DNA of 64,000 bases, taken from Dawidia cretensis (lineage in GTDB: Bacteria; Bacteroidota; Bacteroidia; Cytophagales; Cyclobacteriaceae). The notes under the pieces are model-generated. The model saw only the letters and a list, made by a program, of their open reading frames with translations, searched no databases and was not told where the DNA came from. The stretch is from assembly GCF_018598175.1 (NCBI RefSeq), contig NZ_JAHESE010000018.1, forward strand, positions 62,001 to 126,000, given 5' to 3'. Every line of letters starts with the position of its first letter. Position 1 is the first letter of the stretch. A program made the position numbers and the translations under genes. This document shows, piece by piece, positions 15,732 to 23,776 of the stretch.

Positions 15732-16746
15732 TCACACGCGAGACAATGAAAAAGGACCAGCCCGTTTATATTGTGAAACCATAAGTATGCTTTATGACGC
15801 AAGTCTGCGTTATTCACGAGGTGGTCGTCCCATAGCCCATAGCCCGCGGGGTAGTGCAGCCTTTAGAAGCTCAGAGCCCAATGGGGCACTACAAGTGCAG
15901 CTTGTCTTTCCTGACCGGTGTCCGGGTAATGTCTTTCGTGGCACTTTCGGATATCGCCTCGCTTAGCTTTAGCAGCAACGCCAAAAAAGACCGATCCGTT
16001 GATTTCCTCGCCTGTGCCGTGGCCTCACCGTAGTGCGCTACTATTTATCTACAAAAAGAAATTTTTTTCATACAATATACTTTGCATATTCCAACGGTGT
16101 TGTAAATTGAGTATGCTATAACATTGTTCGAATTACCGCAACGGTTATCGTGCGCCAGTATAAACGTTATACTTATAAATTTTAGCAGTATCTATGAAGA
16201 TCAGACCAACTTTTTTACCCAAAGGACTCCCTCCAGTTCACCTGCTGTTGTTCACACGACCCCAACCGTAGGCTAAACACTGTTTCCTTAAAAGACCTTC
16301 TCCATTTTTATATTTTATCCGGAAACTCCCTGGTACAATTCCGTATTGCGTCTTTAGTAAGAAGGGCGACGCCTTCCTGTTGCCATTCCGGCACAATTCT
16401 CCGGGCAAAGCGCCTGCGAATCACCCAGGCATCCGCGGTCTTGGTGCCACCTACCAGCATACAAGCGAAAAAGGCAGCGCTGTAGAGACAAACCCCTGAA
16501 AAGTCCGGTATACAACCTTTCAACTTTTCGGATATTCAATAGATATCCAATAGTTCATGAAGCTTTAATTCGTAGATAACCAATAATTATATAGCTATTG
16601 AACATCTCTTATAAATATCTTTTTTCTAAAAACTTAAATTATTCAACATATAACCATTTGCCGGTCTTTCCGTATATTCGATCTGGACATCGTTACTATT
16701 TTTACTGTTGTCTAAAACCCTTTCGTTACCCTAAAACCAATCAACT
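15732..16746. other. Long intergenic region with decayed-looking sequence
   Basis: No convincing gene fills this 1-kb gap. A small hairpin ACGCA/TGCGT lies at 15797-15810. On the minus strand 15889-16045 reads about 50 codons of protein-like composition (ARKSTDRSFLALLLKLSEAI) with no ATG start, and 16308-16523 is a 71-codon frame (TADAWVIRRRFARRIVPEW) I cannot place; both could be gene remnants. GTAGTGC occurs at 15852 and 16031, and inverted as GCACTAC near 15886. The last 200 bases before 16747 are strongly AT-rich, as expected for a promoter region. Confidence 0.35.
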
Positions 16747-18087
16747 ATGCCTTTTCTTGAAGGACCATTCGCCTTTACCGGTAAGCTGGACATGCTAAGC
16801 GCCTATCGCATGCGCGGCGTCGACAAGATCGTTGTTCGACGTAAGGGCGGTCCGAGCGCGGAAAAAATCAAAACCAGCGAGCGCTTTGTAAATACACGCC
16901 GTACCATGTCGGAGTTTGGCGGCTGCTCGCGTACCGGTAGTTATGTACGGATGGCGCTGCTTCAAATCCGGCACCTATCCGACTATAATTTTGGCAGTGA
17001 CATCAATAGCGTCATGCGCCAGGTACAACTGCGCGATGGCACCGGCGAATGGGGCCGCCGTCGTATTACGCTATCGGAGAACACCCGCTTACTGGAAGGT
17101 TTTGGTACTACCCGAAAAGCCGCCAGTTTCGACTCCATTGTACGCGCGCCGGTATATTATACGATGAATCGTAAGGATCGTTCGGCGCGTATCGATATTC
17201 CGGAACTGCTGCGGGACATTAATTATTTTCCGCACAACAACCATGCGATGTTCCGCCTAACGGTTACGCTGGGCATTGTGCCGGACGTAACGTTTGACGT
17301 GCCCTCCAGGGAATATCTGCCGCCAACATGGTATAGTCGGCGATACAATTCGATAAGCGTTTCAACCGATTGGAGCCCCTCGTTGGAGGGAATGAAAAGC
17401 ACAGTATTGGAATTGGCTATGAATGTGCTCCCACCCGATGATCGCTGGACGCTCATGCTGTCGATCGGAATTGAGTACGGAGCGTTTCGGAAAAATGGAG
17501 AAATTGAAGAAGTACCGCGGTTTGGCGCCGCGAAGATTTTGGCGCTGCGCGGAAATGAAGACACGCCCGGCAATGGGAATGATGACGGCGGAATTGGGAA
17601 CCATAAAGCGACCATTGCCGATGAGGTTGTGACAGAAACTATTCCTGCGGTAGAAAATGAAAAGGACCTGGGAGGGTATCGGGAGCCGGAGGTGCGGTAT
17701 GTGTATACCTCAAAAGCGGTGGTCGTTGAAAAACAGAATCCAGTTGTTTATTGTTATGCTATTCCGCTTTTAGACGAAATTGTAGCCAATACGTTAGATA
17801 CACCTCCAACGGGTCGGAAGCAGCCTATCCTATCCATTGAAAATAGACCGAGATCGGCATCATCGCAAAAAGCACTGATATCACAACAGAGAACAGCATC
17901 CCACTTACCACAATCAGCTTATTATACTTCGCATGCTTCCACCCGAGCGACTGAAAGGAACTCTGAAACCCATGCAACAAATGCCAGAAAAGTGAAAAAC
18001 ATCCGAACAAATAAATTACCACCTCGACCGGACTCCGAAACGTTATCAAAATCATCTGATACAACGGCAGCTCCTCCCCCGTCATAA
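16747..18087 (+). CDS. Conserved Bacteroidota protein of unknown function, extended C-terminus
   Basis: A 446-residue protein with no signal peptide. Residues 1-290 resemble a family I recall as widespread in Bacteroidota without known function: PFLEGPFAFTGKLDMLSAYR, MRGVDKIVVRRKGGPSAEKI, EFGGCSRTGSYVRMAL, FDSIVRAPVYYTMNR, VTLGIVPDV, LMLSIGIEYG, and FGAAKILAL, where relatives seem to end. After that come about 70 polar residues and then a tail (from about residue 360) whose codons are exactly the antisense of the 3' end of the SdhC gene (17825-18087). The tail is rich in Ser, Thr, Arg and Pro and is probably not a folded domain. The core is likely real; the true C-terminus is uncertain. Confidence 0.7.
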   Translation: MPFLEGPFAFTGKLDMLSAYRMRGVDKIVVRRKGGPSAEKIKTSERFVNTRRTMSEFGGCSRTGSYVRMALLQIRHLSDYNFGSDINSVMRQVQLRDGTGEWGRRRITLSENTRLLEGFGTTRKAASFDSIVRAPVYYTMNRKDRSARIDIPELLRDINYFPHNNHAMFRLTVTLGIVPDVTFDVPSREYLPPTWYSRRYNSISVSTDWSPSLEGMKSTVLELAMNVLPPDDRWTLMLSIGIEYGAFRKNGEIEEVPRFGAAKILALRGNEDTPGNGNDDGGIGNHKATIADEVVTETIPAVENEKDLGGYREPEVRYVYTSKAVVVEKQNPVVYCYAIPLLDEIVANTLDTPPTGRKQPILSIENRPRSASSQKALISQQRTASHLPQSAYYTSHASTRATERNSETHATNARKVKNIRTNKLPPRPDSETLSKSSDTTAAPPPS

Positions 18088-18499
18088 ATTGGTGCTTTCG
18101 GTTCGGAATCCAAAAGTTAGACGTATGGATCACCAAAAAAAGCAGGATCAGTGTACCGAACAAGGTCATGCTCCGGCTATACCAACGGCTCTGCTGAGGT
18201 GGTGTCACAACATGATATCGCACCGCGCCCCGTGCTGCCCGGTTTTGCTTCCACAACAATAAGCCTTGTGCAATATGGAACAAAAAGCCAAGCACCAGCA
18301 CAATCTCCAGTGTCCGGATAATAGGATTGGTCGCCATGAAATGCGCCCAGTGCGTAAAGGTGGCGCCGTCGTCATCGATAAAGATCATGGCATTAATAGC
18401 GCCGTGCACCACTAAAAAGCTGATCAGGAACAATCCCGTCAGCGCCATCACGATTTTCTTGCCAATAGAGCTTGTTAAAGCGCGGAAAAACCAGTTCAT
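17825..18499 (-). CDS. sdhC: Succinate dehydrogenase cytochrome b subunit (orphan)
   Basis: A 224-residue, five-helix membrane protein of the Bacillus-type SdhC/FrdC cytochrome b family, which binds two haems b and passes electrons between succinate and menaquinone. Signatures: SSIGKKIVMALTGLFLISFLVVHGAINAM, FHIAQGLLLWKQNRAARG, LFLVIHTSNFWIP, and FWHLLHGFQSSFQSLGWKH, with the expected histidines on helices. In Bacteroidota sdhC is normally followed by sdhA and sdhB. Here neither is present: the 3' end runs tail-to-tail into the unknown gene at 16747 with a 263-base overlap. It may be a second copy or serve subunits encoded elsewhere. Confidence 0.9.
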   Translation of the reverse strand: MNWFFRALTSSIGKKIVMALTGLFLISFLVVHGAINAMIFIDDDGATFTHWAHFMATNPIIRTLEIVLVLGFLFHIAQGLLLWKQNRAARGAVRYHVVTPPQQSRWYSRSMTLFGTLILLFLVIHTSNFWIPNRKHQFMTGEELPLYQMILITFRSPVEVVIYLFGCFSLFWHLLHGFQSSFQSLGWKHAKYNKLIVVSGMLFSVVISVLFAMMPISVYFQWIG

Positions 18500-18712
18500 G
18501 ATTTGTACGTTTTAAAGAGAACAATCGAATTTCCCATATTGGACGCTCGGGGGCAACTATTTTTTACGCCTGTCCACCTCGCTACACACGGTCGATACCC
18601 ACACCGCATAGTTTTCTGCGAAAAATTACGGCTTTTTGTCCAAAAACAGGAGGTCGGTTGTCTGTGAGCCATGACCCTGAATTTTCGACAACCTCACTAA
18701 AACACATACATC

Positions 18713-19477
18713 ATGAAAATTGTAATCATCGGTGGCACAGGTTTGATTGGATCAAAGCTGGCCAACAACCTGCGCACCCTCGGACACGACGTAAATGCTG
18801 CCTCACCGGCTTCCGGCGTAAACACGATCACCGGCGAAGGCCTGGCCGAAGCGCTGAAGGGCGCGGACGTAGTGGTAGACGTTGCCAACTCTCCTTCCTT
18901 TGAAGACAAGGCTGTACTGGAGTTTTTCGAGACCTCTGGTCGTAACCTGCTGGCCGCAGAAGCAGCCGAAGGCATAAAACATCATATTGCGCTGTCGGTC
19001 GTAGGCACAGACCGGCTACAGGAAAGCGGTTACTTCCGCGCAAAACAGGCACAGGAGAACCTCATCAAAAAATCGGCTATACCCTATACCATCGTACATT
19101 CCACACAGTTCTTCGAATTCCTTGGCAGCATTGTTGCGTCGGCTGCAAAAGATGCCGAGATCCACTTGTCGCCGGCGGAAATCCAACCGATAACGTCAGA
19201 CGATGTCGCGACAGCCATGGCGCAGGTAACGTTGGGCAAGCCGACCAATAGTACCCTTGAGATCGCCGGACCTGAGCTTTTCAGCTTATCCGAGTTGGCC
19301 CAGCGCTATCTGCAAAAGACAGGCGACGCCCGCACCGTGAAGGCAGATGAACAGGCGCGATACTTTGGCGCAATCCTACAGACCAAAACGTTGATACCGC
19401 GCAACGACGCTCGTCTCGGCAAGATCACATTCGAAACCTGGTTTGCCAACCGCCAGCCAAAACCGGTAACGGCCTGA
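18713..19477 (+). CDS. NmrA-like NAD(P)-binding protein
   Basis: A 254-residue atypical short-chain dehydrogenase. The Rossmann motif is IIGGTGLIGSKLANNL (residues 5-20), with VVDVANSP and HIALSVVGTDRL as the second and third strands and YFRAKQAQENLI in the place of the catalytic YxxxK helix, a pattern of NmrA/YtfG-like proteins that bind NAD(P)(H) and may sense redox or act on quinones. ITSDDVATAMAQV near residue 165 is a family landmark. It is monocistronic and ends at a strong bidirectional hairpin. The substrate is unknown. Confidence 0.87.
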   Translation: MKIVIIGGTGLIGSKLANNLRTLGHDVNAASPASGVNTITGEGLAEALKGADVVVDVANSPSFEDKAVLEFFETSGRNLLAAEAAEGIKHHIALSVVGTDRLQESGYFRAKQAQENLIKKSAIPYTIVHSTQFFEFLGSIVASAAKDAEIHLSPAEIQPITSDDVATAMAQVTLGKPTNSTLEIAGPELFSLSELAQRYLQKTGDARTVKADEQARYFGAILQTKTLIPRNDARLGKITFETWFANRQPKPVTA

Positions 19478-19490
19478 TGTATATACCTGC

Positions 19491-19524
19491 TCTGGCGCCC
19501 GGCATAAACATGACGGGCGCCAGA
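19491..19524. terminator. Bidirectional terminator hairpin
   Basis: TCTGGCGCCCG (19491-19501) pairs over 11 bases with CGGGCGCCAGA (19514-19524), loop of 12. It lies between the stop codons of convergent genes (19477 and 19529). T-rich sequence is weak on the plus side, so termination is likely but not certain. Confidence 0.65.
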
Positions 19525-19528
19525 TGCT

Positions 19529-20224
19529 CTATTTAAATCGACTTAAAACTTCTTTCCTATACTTCAACGAGACCGGCAGCCTATAACGGCCGATGACCAT
19601 CACCCCGTCCTCCAATCTTTCTACGTGCGTCAATGATACAATGTATGAATGATGGATTCGCATGAACCTCGCCGCGGGCAACCGTTCCTGGATTGACGTG
19701 AGCGTCATCCGTCCGACCGTCTGACGACCCGGCTCGTGGAAGACCAGGTAGTTGTCAGCAGATTGTACGAAGAGAAGTTTGTTCAGATCGATCCGAACCA
19801 GGTCGTATCCGCTTTTAATGAACAGGTGCGACACCTGTTCCGGTGCCGCCTGGGGTTGTGATTTCATGCGGTCCAGTACCCGTTCGCAGGCCGTCTTGAA
19901 CCGCTGTTCACTGAACGGTTTCAGCAAGTAGTCGATGGCATGTAAGTCAAACGCCGCGGTGGCGTGGTCGGCAAATGCGGTAGTAAAGATAAACTGGTGG
20001 GTGCCGGTTAGCTCAGATGCAAGCTCCAGGCCGTTCACATCGGGCATACGGATATCGAGAAAAACAACATCAACAGGATTTTCGCGAAGCCACATCATCG
20101 CTTCGGATGCGCTGATGAATGTGCGCTGCAGCGCAAGCCACGCTACACCACGCGCATGGCGCTCCAGAATCTCCAATGCCATGGGCTCATCATCCACGGC
20201 GATAGCCCGTACTATCTTTTCCAA
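19529..20224 (-). CDS. LytTR-family response regulator, TTG start
   Basis: A 231-residue LytT-type regulator: receiver domain (about 1-120) with DDEP at 11-14, phosphoacceptor D57 in FLDIRMP, TTAFADHA and LLKPFSEQRF; LytTR domain (about 135-231) with LFIKSGYDLVRIDLNKLLFV and FMRIHHSYIVSL. The start must be TTG at 20224, since an in-frame TGA lies two codons upstream and the nearby ATG is in another frame that ends after seven codons. A weak start may keep the regulator below the level of its kinase. It follows the kinase gene by 29 bases. Confidence 0.9.
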   Translation of the reverse strand: MEKIVRAIAVDDEPMALEILERHARGVAWLALQRTFISASEAMMWLRENPVDVVFLDIRMPDVNGLELASELTGTHQFIFTTAFADHATAAFDLHAIDYLLKPFSEQRFKTACERVLDRMKSQPQAAPEQVSHLFIKSGYDLVRIDLNKLLFVQSADNYLVFHEPGRQTVGRMTLTSIQERLPAARFMRIHHSYIVSLTHVERLEDGVMVIGRYRLPVSLKYRKEVLSRFK

Positions 20225-20253
20225 AGGTCAGTCATGTTTTTGTTCGATATATT

Positions 20254-21327
20254 TCATTTCGCTGCCATTAGCCGAAGGTAAACAGAAAAGGCGGTGGCCG
20301 AATGCGTTATTGTGAACGTGTGCCTGGTAGGGTACAAAAGCTGCAACCGGCGGGTAATGTTTGCCAGGCCAGAGCCCATACCCGGATCGGCTTCCACATG
20401 CGCGTGCACGCTATTTTCGATAGAAGCTGTTAGCTCTTTGCCTTGCACCTGAATCACGATTGTTATGAACGACGGCCGATCAACGCTGATACCATATTTA
20501 AAGGCGTTTTCAACCAGGGGTATGAACAGCATTGGCGCAATCAGCAGGGTTTGATCCGGCAGCTCCGGCAACATGATATCGATGCGGATGGCATCTATCT
20601 GGGCAATCCGGATCTTTTGTAACTCAATGTAATGCCTGATAAACGTTAACTCCTCGGAAAGGAGCACCTCGTTCTCGTCTATAACAGTCATGCTATAGCG
20701 CATCATCGCGCTCATCATCTCCATTGCCTTTGCTGTTTGTGGAGCATTCTCACGAAGCGCCATGCCGTAAATATAATTGCAGGTGTTAAAAAAGAAGTGT
20801 GGGTTTACCTGTGCGCGTAGTGACTCGAGATGTGCCGCGGACTGCGCCAGCTGTACATCTTTTCGATACAATTTATGCCTGATAAATCCGCGCAGGACAA
20901 TGTATGCCGCAGAATACAGAACAAAGAGTATCCATGGCATCGGGTCAGACAACGCTTTCCAATTTTGACCGTTGATGATATAGACATACACGCCCATACT
21001 CGCCGCAACAAGAAACCCTGTAAAGAGTATCCATAACAACACGCTGCGAAGGCTTCTCTGCTCATATCCCCAACGCCGTAGTGTTTCCACAAACAGCGTA
21101 AAGAGCAACACCTGAGCCCAAAAGAAATTGTGGACATTCAGATCATAAAACCTGTCCCATAGTGTAAAGGGCGTTCCATCTTCATAAAAAATGTAGTAGC
21201 CTCCGTTATCCACGATACGGTAGTAGTAGAATAAAAGAATGTAGGCTGTAGCCCCAACCCAAAGTAACAACGCATGGAGAAGCCATTGTGCCATGAGCGT
21301 GTTCTTAAAATGTCGTATCGCTTTCAT
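20254..21327 (-). CDS. LytS/YehU-type sensor histidine kinase
   Basis: A 357-residue kinase partnered with the downstream LytTR regulator. About four hydrophobic helices occupy residues 15-150 (for example WLLHALLLWVGATAYILLFYY). The kinase core has SLRAQVNPHFFFNTCNYIYG, with the phospho-accepting His at residue 177, and an ATPase domain with IPLVENAFKYG and GSGLANITRRLQLLY. The start at 21327 (MKAIRHFK) is preferred over an in-frame upstream codon at 21363 that would nearly touch the divergent VOC gene. A 43-residue segment between helices 1 and 2 (GGYYIFYEDGTPFTLWDRFY) could face the periplasm as the sensor. Confidence 0.9.
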   Translation of the reverse strand: MKAIRHFKNTLMAQWLLHALLLWVGATAYILLFYYYRIVDNGGYYIFYEDGTPFTLWDRFYDLNVHNFFWAQVLLFTLFVETLRRWGYEQRSLRSVLLWILFTGFLVAASMGVYVYIINGQNWKALSDPMPWILFVLYSAAYIVLRGFIRHKLYRKDVQLAQSAAHLESLRAQVNPHFFFNTCNYIYGMALRENAPQTAKAMEMMSAMMRYSMTVIDENEVLLSEELTFIRHYIELQKIRIAQIDAIRIDIMLPELPDQTLLIAPMLFIPLVENAFKYGISVDRPSFITIVIQVQGKELTASIENSVHAHVEADPGMGSGLANITRRLQLLYPTRHTFTITHSATAFSVYLRLMAAK

Positions 21328-21389
21328 AACACCAAAACAATGGAAAAACGACACCCGGCGCAAGGGCGATGGGGTATCTGCGGCAAGCG

Positions 21390-21796
21390 ATGGGGTATTT
21401 GAAACAAAAGACCAATGTAATCACCTGGTTTGACATTCCGGTCACGGACCCTATACGCGCGAAGACGTTTTATGAAACGATTCTGGACATCAAAATGATG
21501 ACACGAAACGACGACGAAAATGAAGGTATTTTCTTTCCGCATGATCCCAAGGTGGTGCAGCCTACTTCGGAACGTGTGACGGGGGTGTTGTCGAAGTCGG
21601 ATAAGAATAGTCCTTCGGGACATGGAACGGTGGTATATATCAATGCGAGTCTGAATCTACAGACGGTGCTTGATCGAGTTGAGAGGTCAGGCGGAAAGGT
21701 GTTGACGGGAAAGATTGCTATACCGGGTTTATTGCGACGATCCTGGACCTGGAGGGACATAAGGTTGGGCTTCATGCGGAGGTGTATTCCCGTTAA
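21390..21796 (+). pseudogene. VOC-family (glyoxalase-like) gene with 3' frameshift
   Basis: The frame opens with TNVITWFDIPVTDPIRAKTF, FFPHDPKV and GTVVYINAS...GGKVLTGKIAIPG, a standard vicinal-oxygen-chelate domain. After IPG (about 21727) the open frame continues as LLRRSWTWRD..., ending at 21830, but the next frame reads GFIATILDLEGHKVGLHAE to a TAA at 21796, which is exactly the conserved VOC ending. One lost G in the run at 21725-21727 explains it. The intact protein would have about 135 residues; the shifted product loses the last strands and metal-ligand region. A 21-base duplication (21366-21386, 21387-21407) also gives two in-frame start codons, at 21369 and 21390. Confidence 0.78.
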
Positions 21797-21896
21797 CGCA
21801 AACAGCGGCGACGTTAGTGTGTTGGATTAACCGTTCTACCATTTCTATATACATGTGAGTCCGTCCAATTAGGCAGTCTCGTTTGCATTTATATCA

Positions 21897-21927
21897 TTGC
21901 TGGAGCACATTTAAATTGCTATTTTTG
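21897..21927 (+). promoter_or_regulatory. Bacteroidota-type promoter of the TonB-C pair
   Basis: TTG (21897-21899), 20 bases, then TATTTTTG (21920-21927), a perfect TAnnTTTG. It ends 14 bases before the ATG at 21942. This is the best-matching promoter I found in the window. Confidence 0.7.
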
Positions 21928-21941
21928 TTGTAATCCACACC

Positions 21942-22814
21942 ATGAAAACGCCAGTTTTAGTATTCGCTATCTTACTCATTGTCAGCCCTTCGTACGCCCA
22001 ATCGCGAGAAACCGGTATTGGTTATTTCACAAAGGAATGGTTGCAGACCAAAAGTCCCACGGCGGCCGCATATTATCGTACCATACAGATAAATGGCGAC
22101 AGTAGCGCGTACATTCTTCACGATTATTTTGTGCCGTCCGGCAAAGTGTACATGGAGGTTGAATGTAACGCGTTGGTGCCAGCAGTAGTGTTCCATGGCA
22201 AGATGAAACGTTACTACCAAAATGGCGTGCTGCAGGAAGAGGGACAATACGACCACGGGCATGCTTTCGGCGTGTTTACCACATATTACAACACTGGCAA
22301 ACCGTGCGAACGCAGTGAATATCAGGGAGGCTATCGGGATTGCATCCTACAATACTATAGCCCCGACGGCCATGAACAAATCGCAAGCGGCAAGGGTGTT
22401 ATGAGGATTGTCAATGCAAACGGCGATTCACTCCATGCCGAGGTTGAAGACAACAACATACGGTACACCTACTCCATCCATGCAGAAGACACGATCTATG
22501 CGAGCGTAGAAAGAGAAGCGGAGTACCCAGGGGGTATGGTGGGATTGATGAACTACCTGATGAAGGTGGTGAAATATCCATCGGAAGCGCGCAACAAGCG
22601 AATACAGGGAAGTGTTTTTACCAGTTTTATTGTCGATGAGCGCGGAAAGATTACCGATATGACCGTTGTTAAGAGTGTAAGCCCCGAACTAGACGCCGAA
22701 GCCGTTCGTGTCATTGGCACTATGAAAGCTTGGCAACCCGCTACAATCGGGGCGAAAGCCGTCAAGAGTCGATTTGTATTACCTATAAAGTTTAAATTAG
22801 GTCTCGGTTATTAA
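21942..22814 (+). CDS. Secreted MORN-like / TonB C-terminal domain protein, copy 1
   Basis: A 290-residue exported protein: signal peptide (MKTPVLVFAILLIVSPSYAQ), then residues 60-150 with two or three MORN/YwqK-like repeats (GKMKRYYQNGVLQEEGQYDH, GVFTTYYNTGKPCERSEYQG), and a TonB C-terminal domain (about 205-288: YPGGMVGLMNYLMKVVKYP, GSVFTSFIVDERGKI, LDAEAVRVIGTMKAWQPA). Classical TonB has an uncleaved inner-membrane anchor and a Pro-rich spacer; neither is present, so this protein should be released into the periplasm or bound to the outer membrane. It forms a tandem pair with the next gene, 32 bases away. Confidence 0.85.
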   Translation: MKTPVLVFAILLIVSPSYAQSRETGIGYFTKEWLQTKSPTAAAYYRTIQINGDSSAYILHDYFVPSGKVYMEVECNALVPAVVFHGKMKRYYQNGVLQEEGQYDHGHAFGVFTTYYNTGKPCERSEYQGGYRDCILQYYSPDGHEQIASGKGVMRIVNANGDSLHAEVEDNNIRYTYSIHAEDTIYASVEREAEYPGGMVGLMNYLMKVVKYPSEARNKRIQGSVFTSFIVDERGKITDMTVVKSVSPELDAEAVRVIGTMKAWQPATIGAKAVKSRFVLPIKFKLGLGY

Positions 22815-22846
22815 GTTAAGTTCGGTTAACTCCAACACACTGCTAC

Positions 22847-23716
22847 ATGAAAATACTATCCTTATTCCTCATTATTGTCATAACCTCTTGCGTAACATAC
22901 GCCCAATCACAGGAAAAAAGAATTGCGTATTTATCGAAGACCAACAAAGAAGTCTCGGGTCCTACCGCTGCAGCCTATTACCGGACCGTACAAGAGGCAG
23001 GTGAAGGGTTTATCATTCGCGAATATTTCATGCCTTCCGGCAAGGTGCGGCTAATCGCTGAGTGCATGGAGTATACGCCGGAAATAGTCTATCATGGCAC
23101 GGTAAAAAGGTTTTATGAAACAGGTATGCTTCGGGAAGAAAAACAATATGATGAAGGCTATGCTACGGGAGTCTCTACAGAATATTACGAAACCGGAAAA
23201 GTAAGTGAACGAAAAGAACACCAGTCGGACGACAAGGTACTCATCCTTCAACATTATACTCCGGATGGTCGGGAGTTGCTAACCAACGGTCATGGGCTTA
23301 TCAAATCAATGTCCCCCCTGGGGGATACGATCTATGCTGAAATTCGCGACCATGTATTAGCGCTCCAGTACGATGTCCACGCTGGTGACACGGTATACAG
23401 TATGCCGGAGAAACAAGCTGAATACATCGGTGGCATGAATACGCTGATGAAGTTTCTACAGCAAAATGTAAAGTATCCAGCCGACGCGCGTCGGAGCGGC
23501 GCACAGGGAACGGTCTTTACGAGGTTCGACGTTGGTGAAGATGGAACGATCTCTAACGTAGCCCCGGTGATGAACGTAAACAGCGACCTCGATGCCGAGG
23601 CCGTCCGCGTGGTTAGCGCTATGCCCAGGTGGAAGCCTGCCCTGGTGCGCGGCCAGGTTGTAAAGAGCCGATTTGTGCTTCCTATCAAGTTCAGATTGGC
23701 CGGCAGCCGGCGATAA
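22847..23716 (+). CDS. Secreted MORN-like / TonB C-terminal domain protein, copy 2
   Basis: A 289-residue paralogue of the preceding protein, alike from end to end: signal peptide (MKILSLFLIIVITSCVTYAQ), MORN-like repeats (GTVKRFYETGMLREEKQYDE, GVSTEYYETGKVSERKEHQS), and a TonB-C domain (YIGGMNTLMKFLQQNVKYPADARRSGAQGTVFTRF cut here for brevity to its YIGGM and VKYP landmarks, then VRVVSAMPRWKPA). The pair arose by tandem duplication and has diverged widely. Shared transcription from the promoter at 21897 is likely. The role is unknown; the TonB-C fold may serve here as a peptide-binding module. Confidence 0.85.
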   Translation: MKILSLFLIIVITSCVTYAQSQEKRIAYLSKTNKEVSGPTAAAYYRTVQEAGEGFIIREYFMPSGKVRLIAECMEYTPEIVYHGTVKRFYETGMLREEKQYDEGYATGVSTEYYETGKVSERKEHQSDDKVLILQHYTPDGRELLTNGHGLIKSMSPLGDTIYAEIRDHVLALQYDVHAGDTVYSMPEKQAEYIGGMNTLMKFLQQNVKYPADARRSGAQGTVFTRFDVGEDGTISNVAPVMNVNSDLDAEAVRVVSAMPRWKPALVRGQVVKSRFVLPIKFRLAGSRR

Positions 23717-23776
23717 ATCAGCACAGTTTCCACTTTTACCCAAACGTAAAATTATACCCTACCGTGTCGCCAAACG

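Noticed and set aside
16308-16523. 71-codon minus-strand frame (TADAWVIRRRFARRIVPEW)
   Set aside because: Composition is protein-like, but there is no known family, no ribosome site and no partner; kept only as a possible remnant in the intergenic note.
21942-22814. Calling the TonB-C proteins energy transducers (TonB)
   Set aside because: They start with cleavable signal peptides and lack the anchor and Pro-rich spacer needed to reach from inner to outer membrane.
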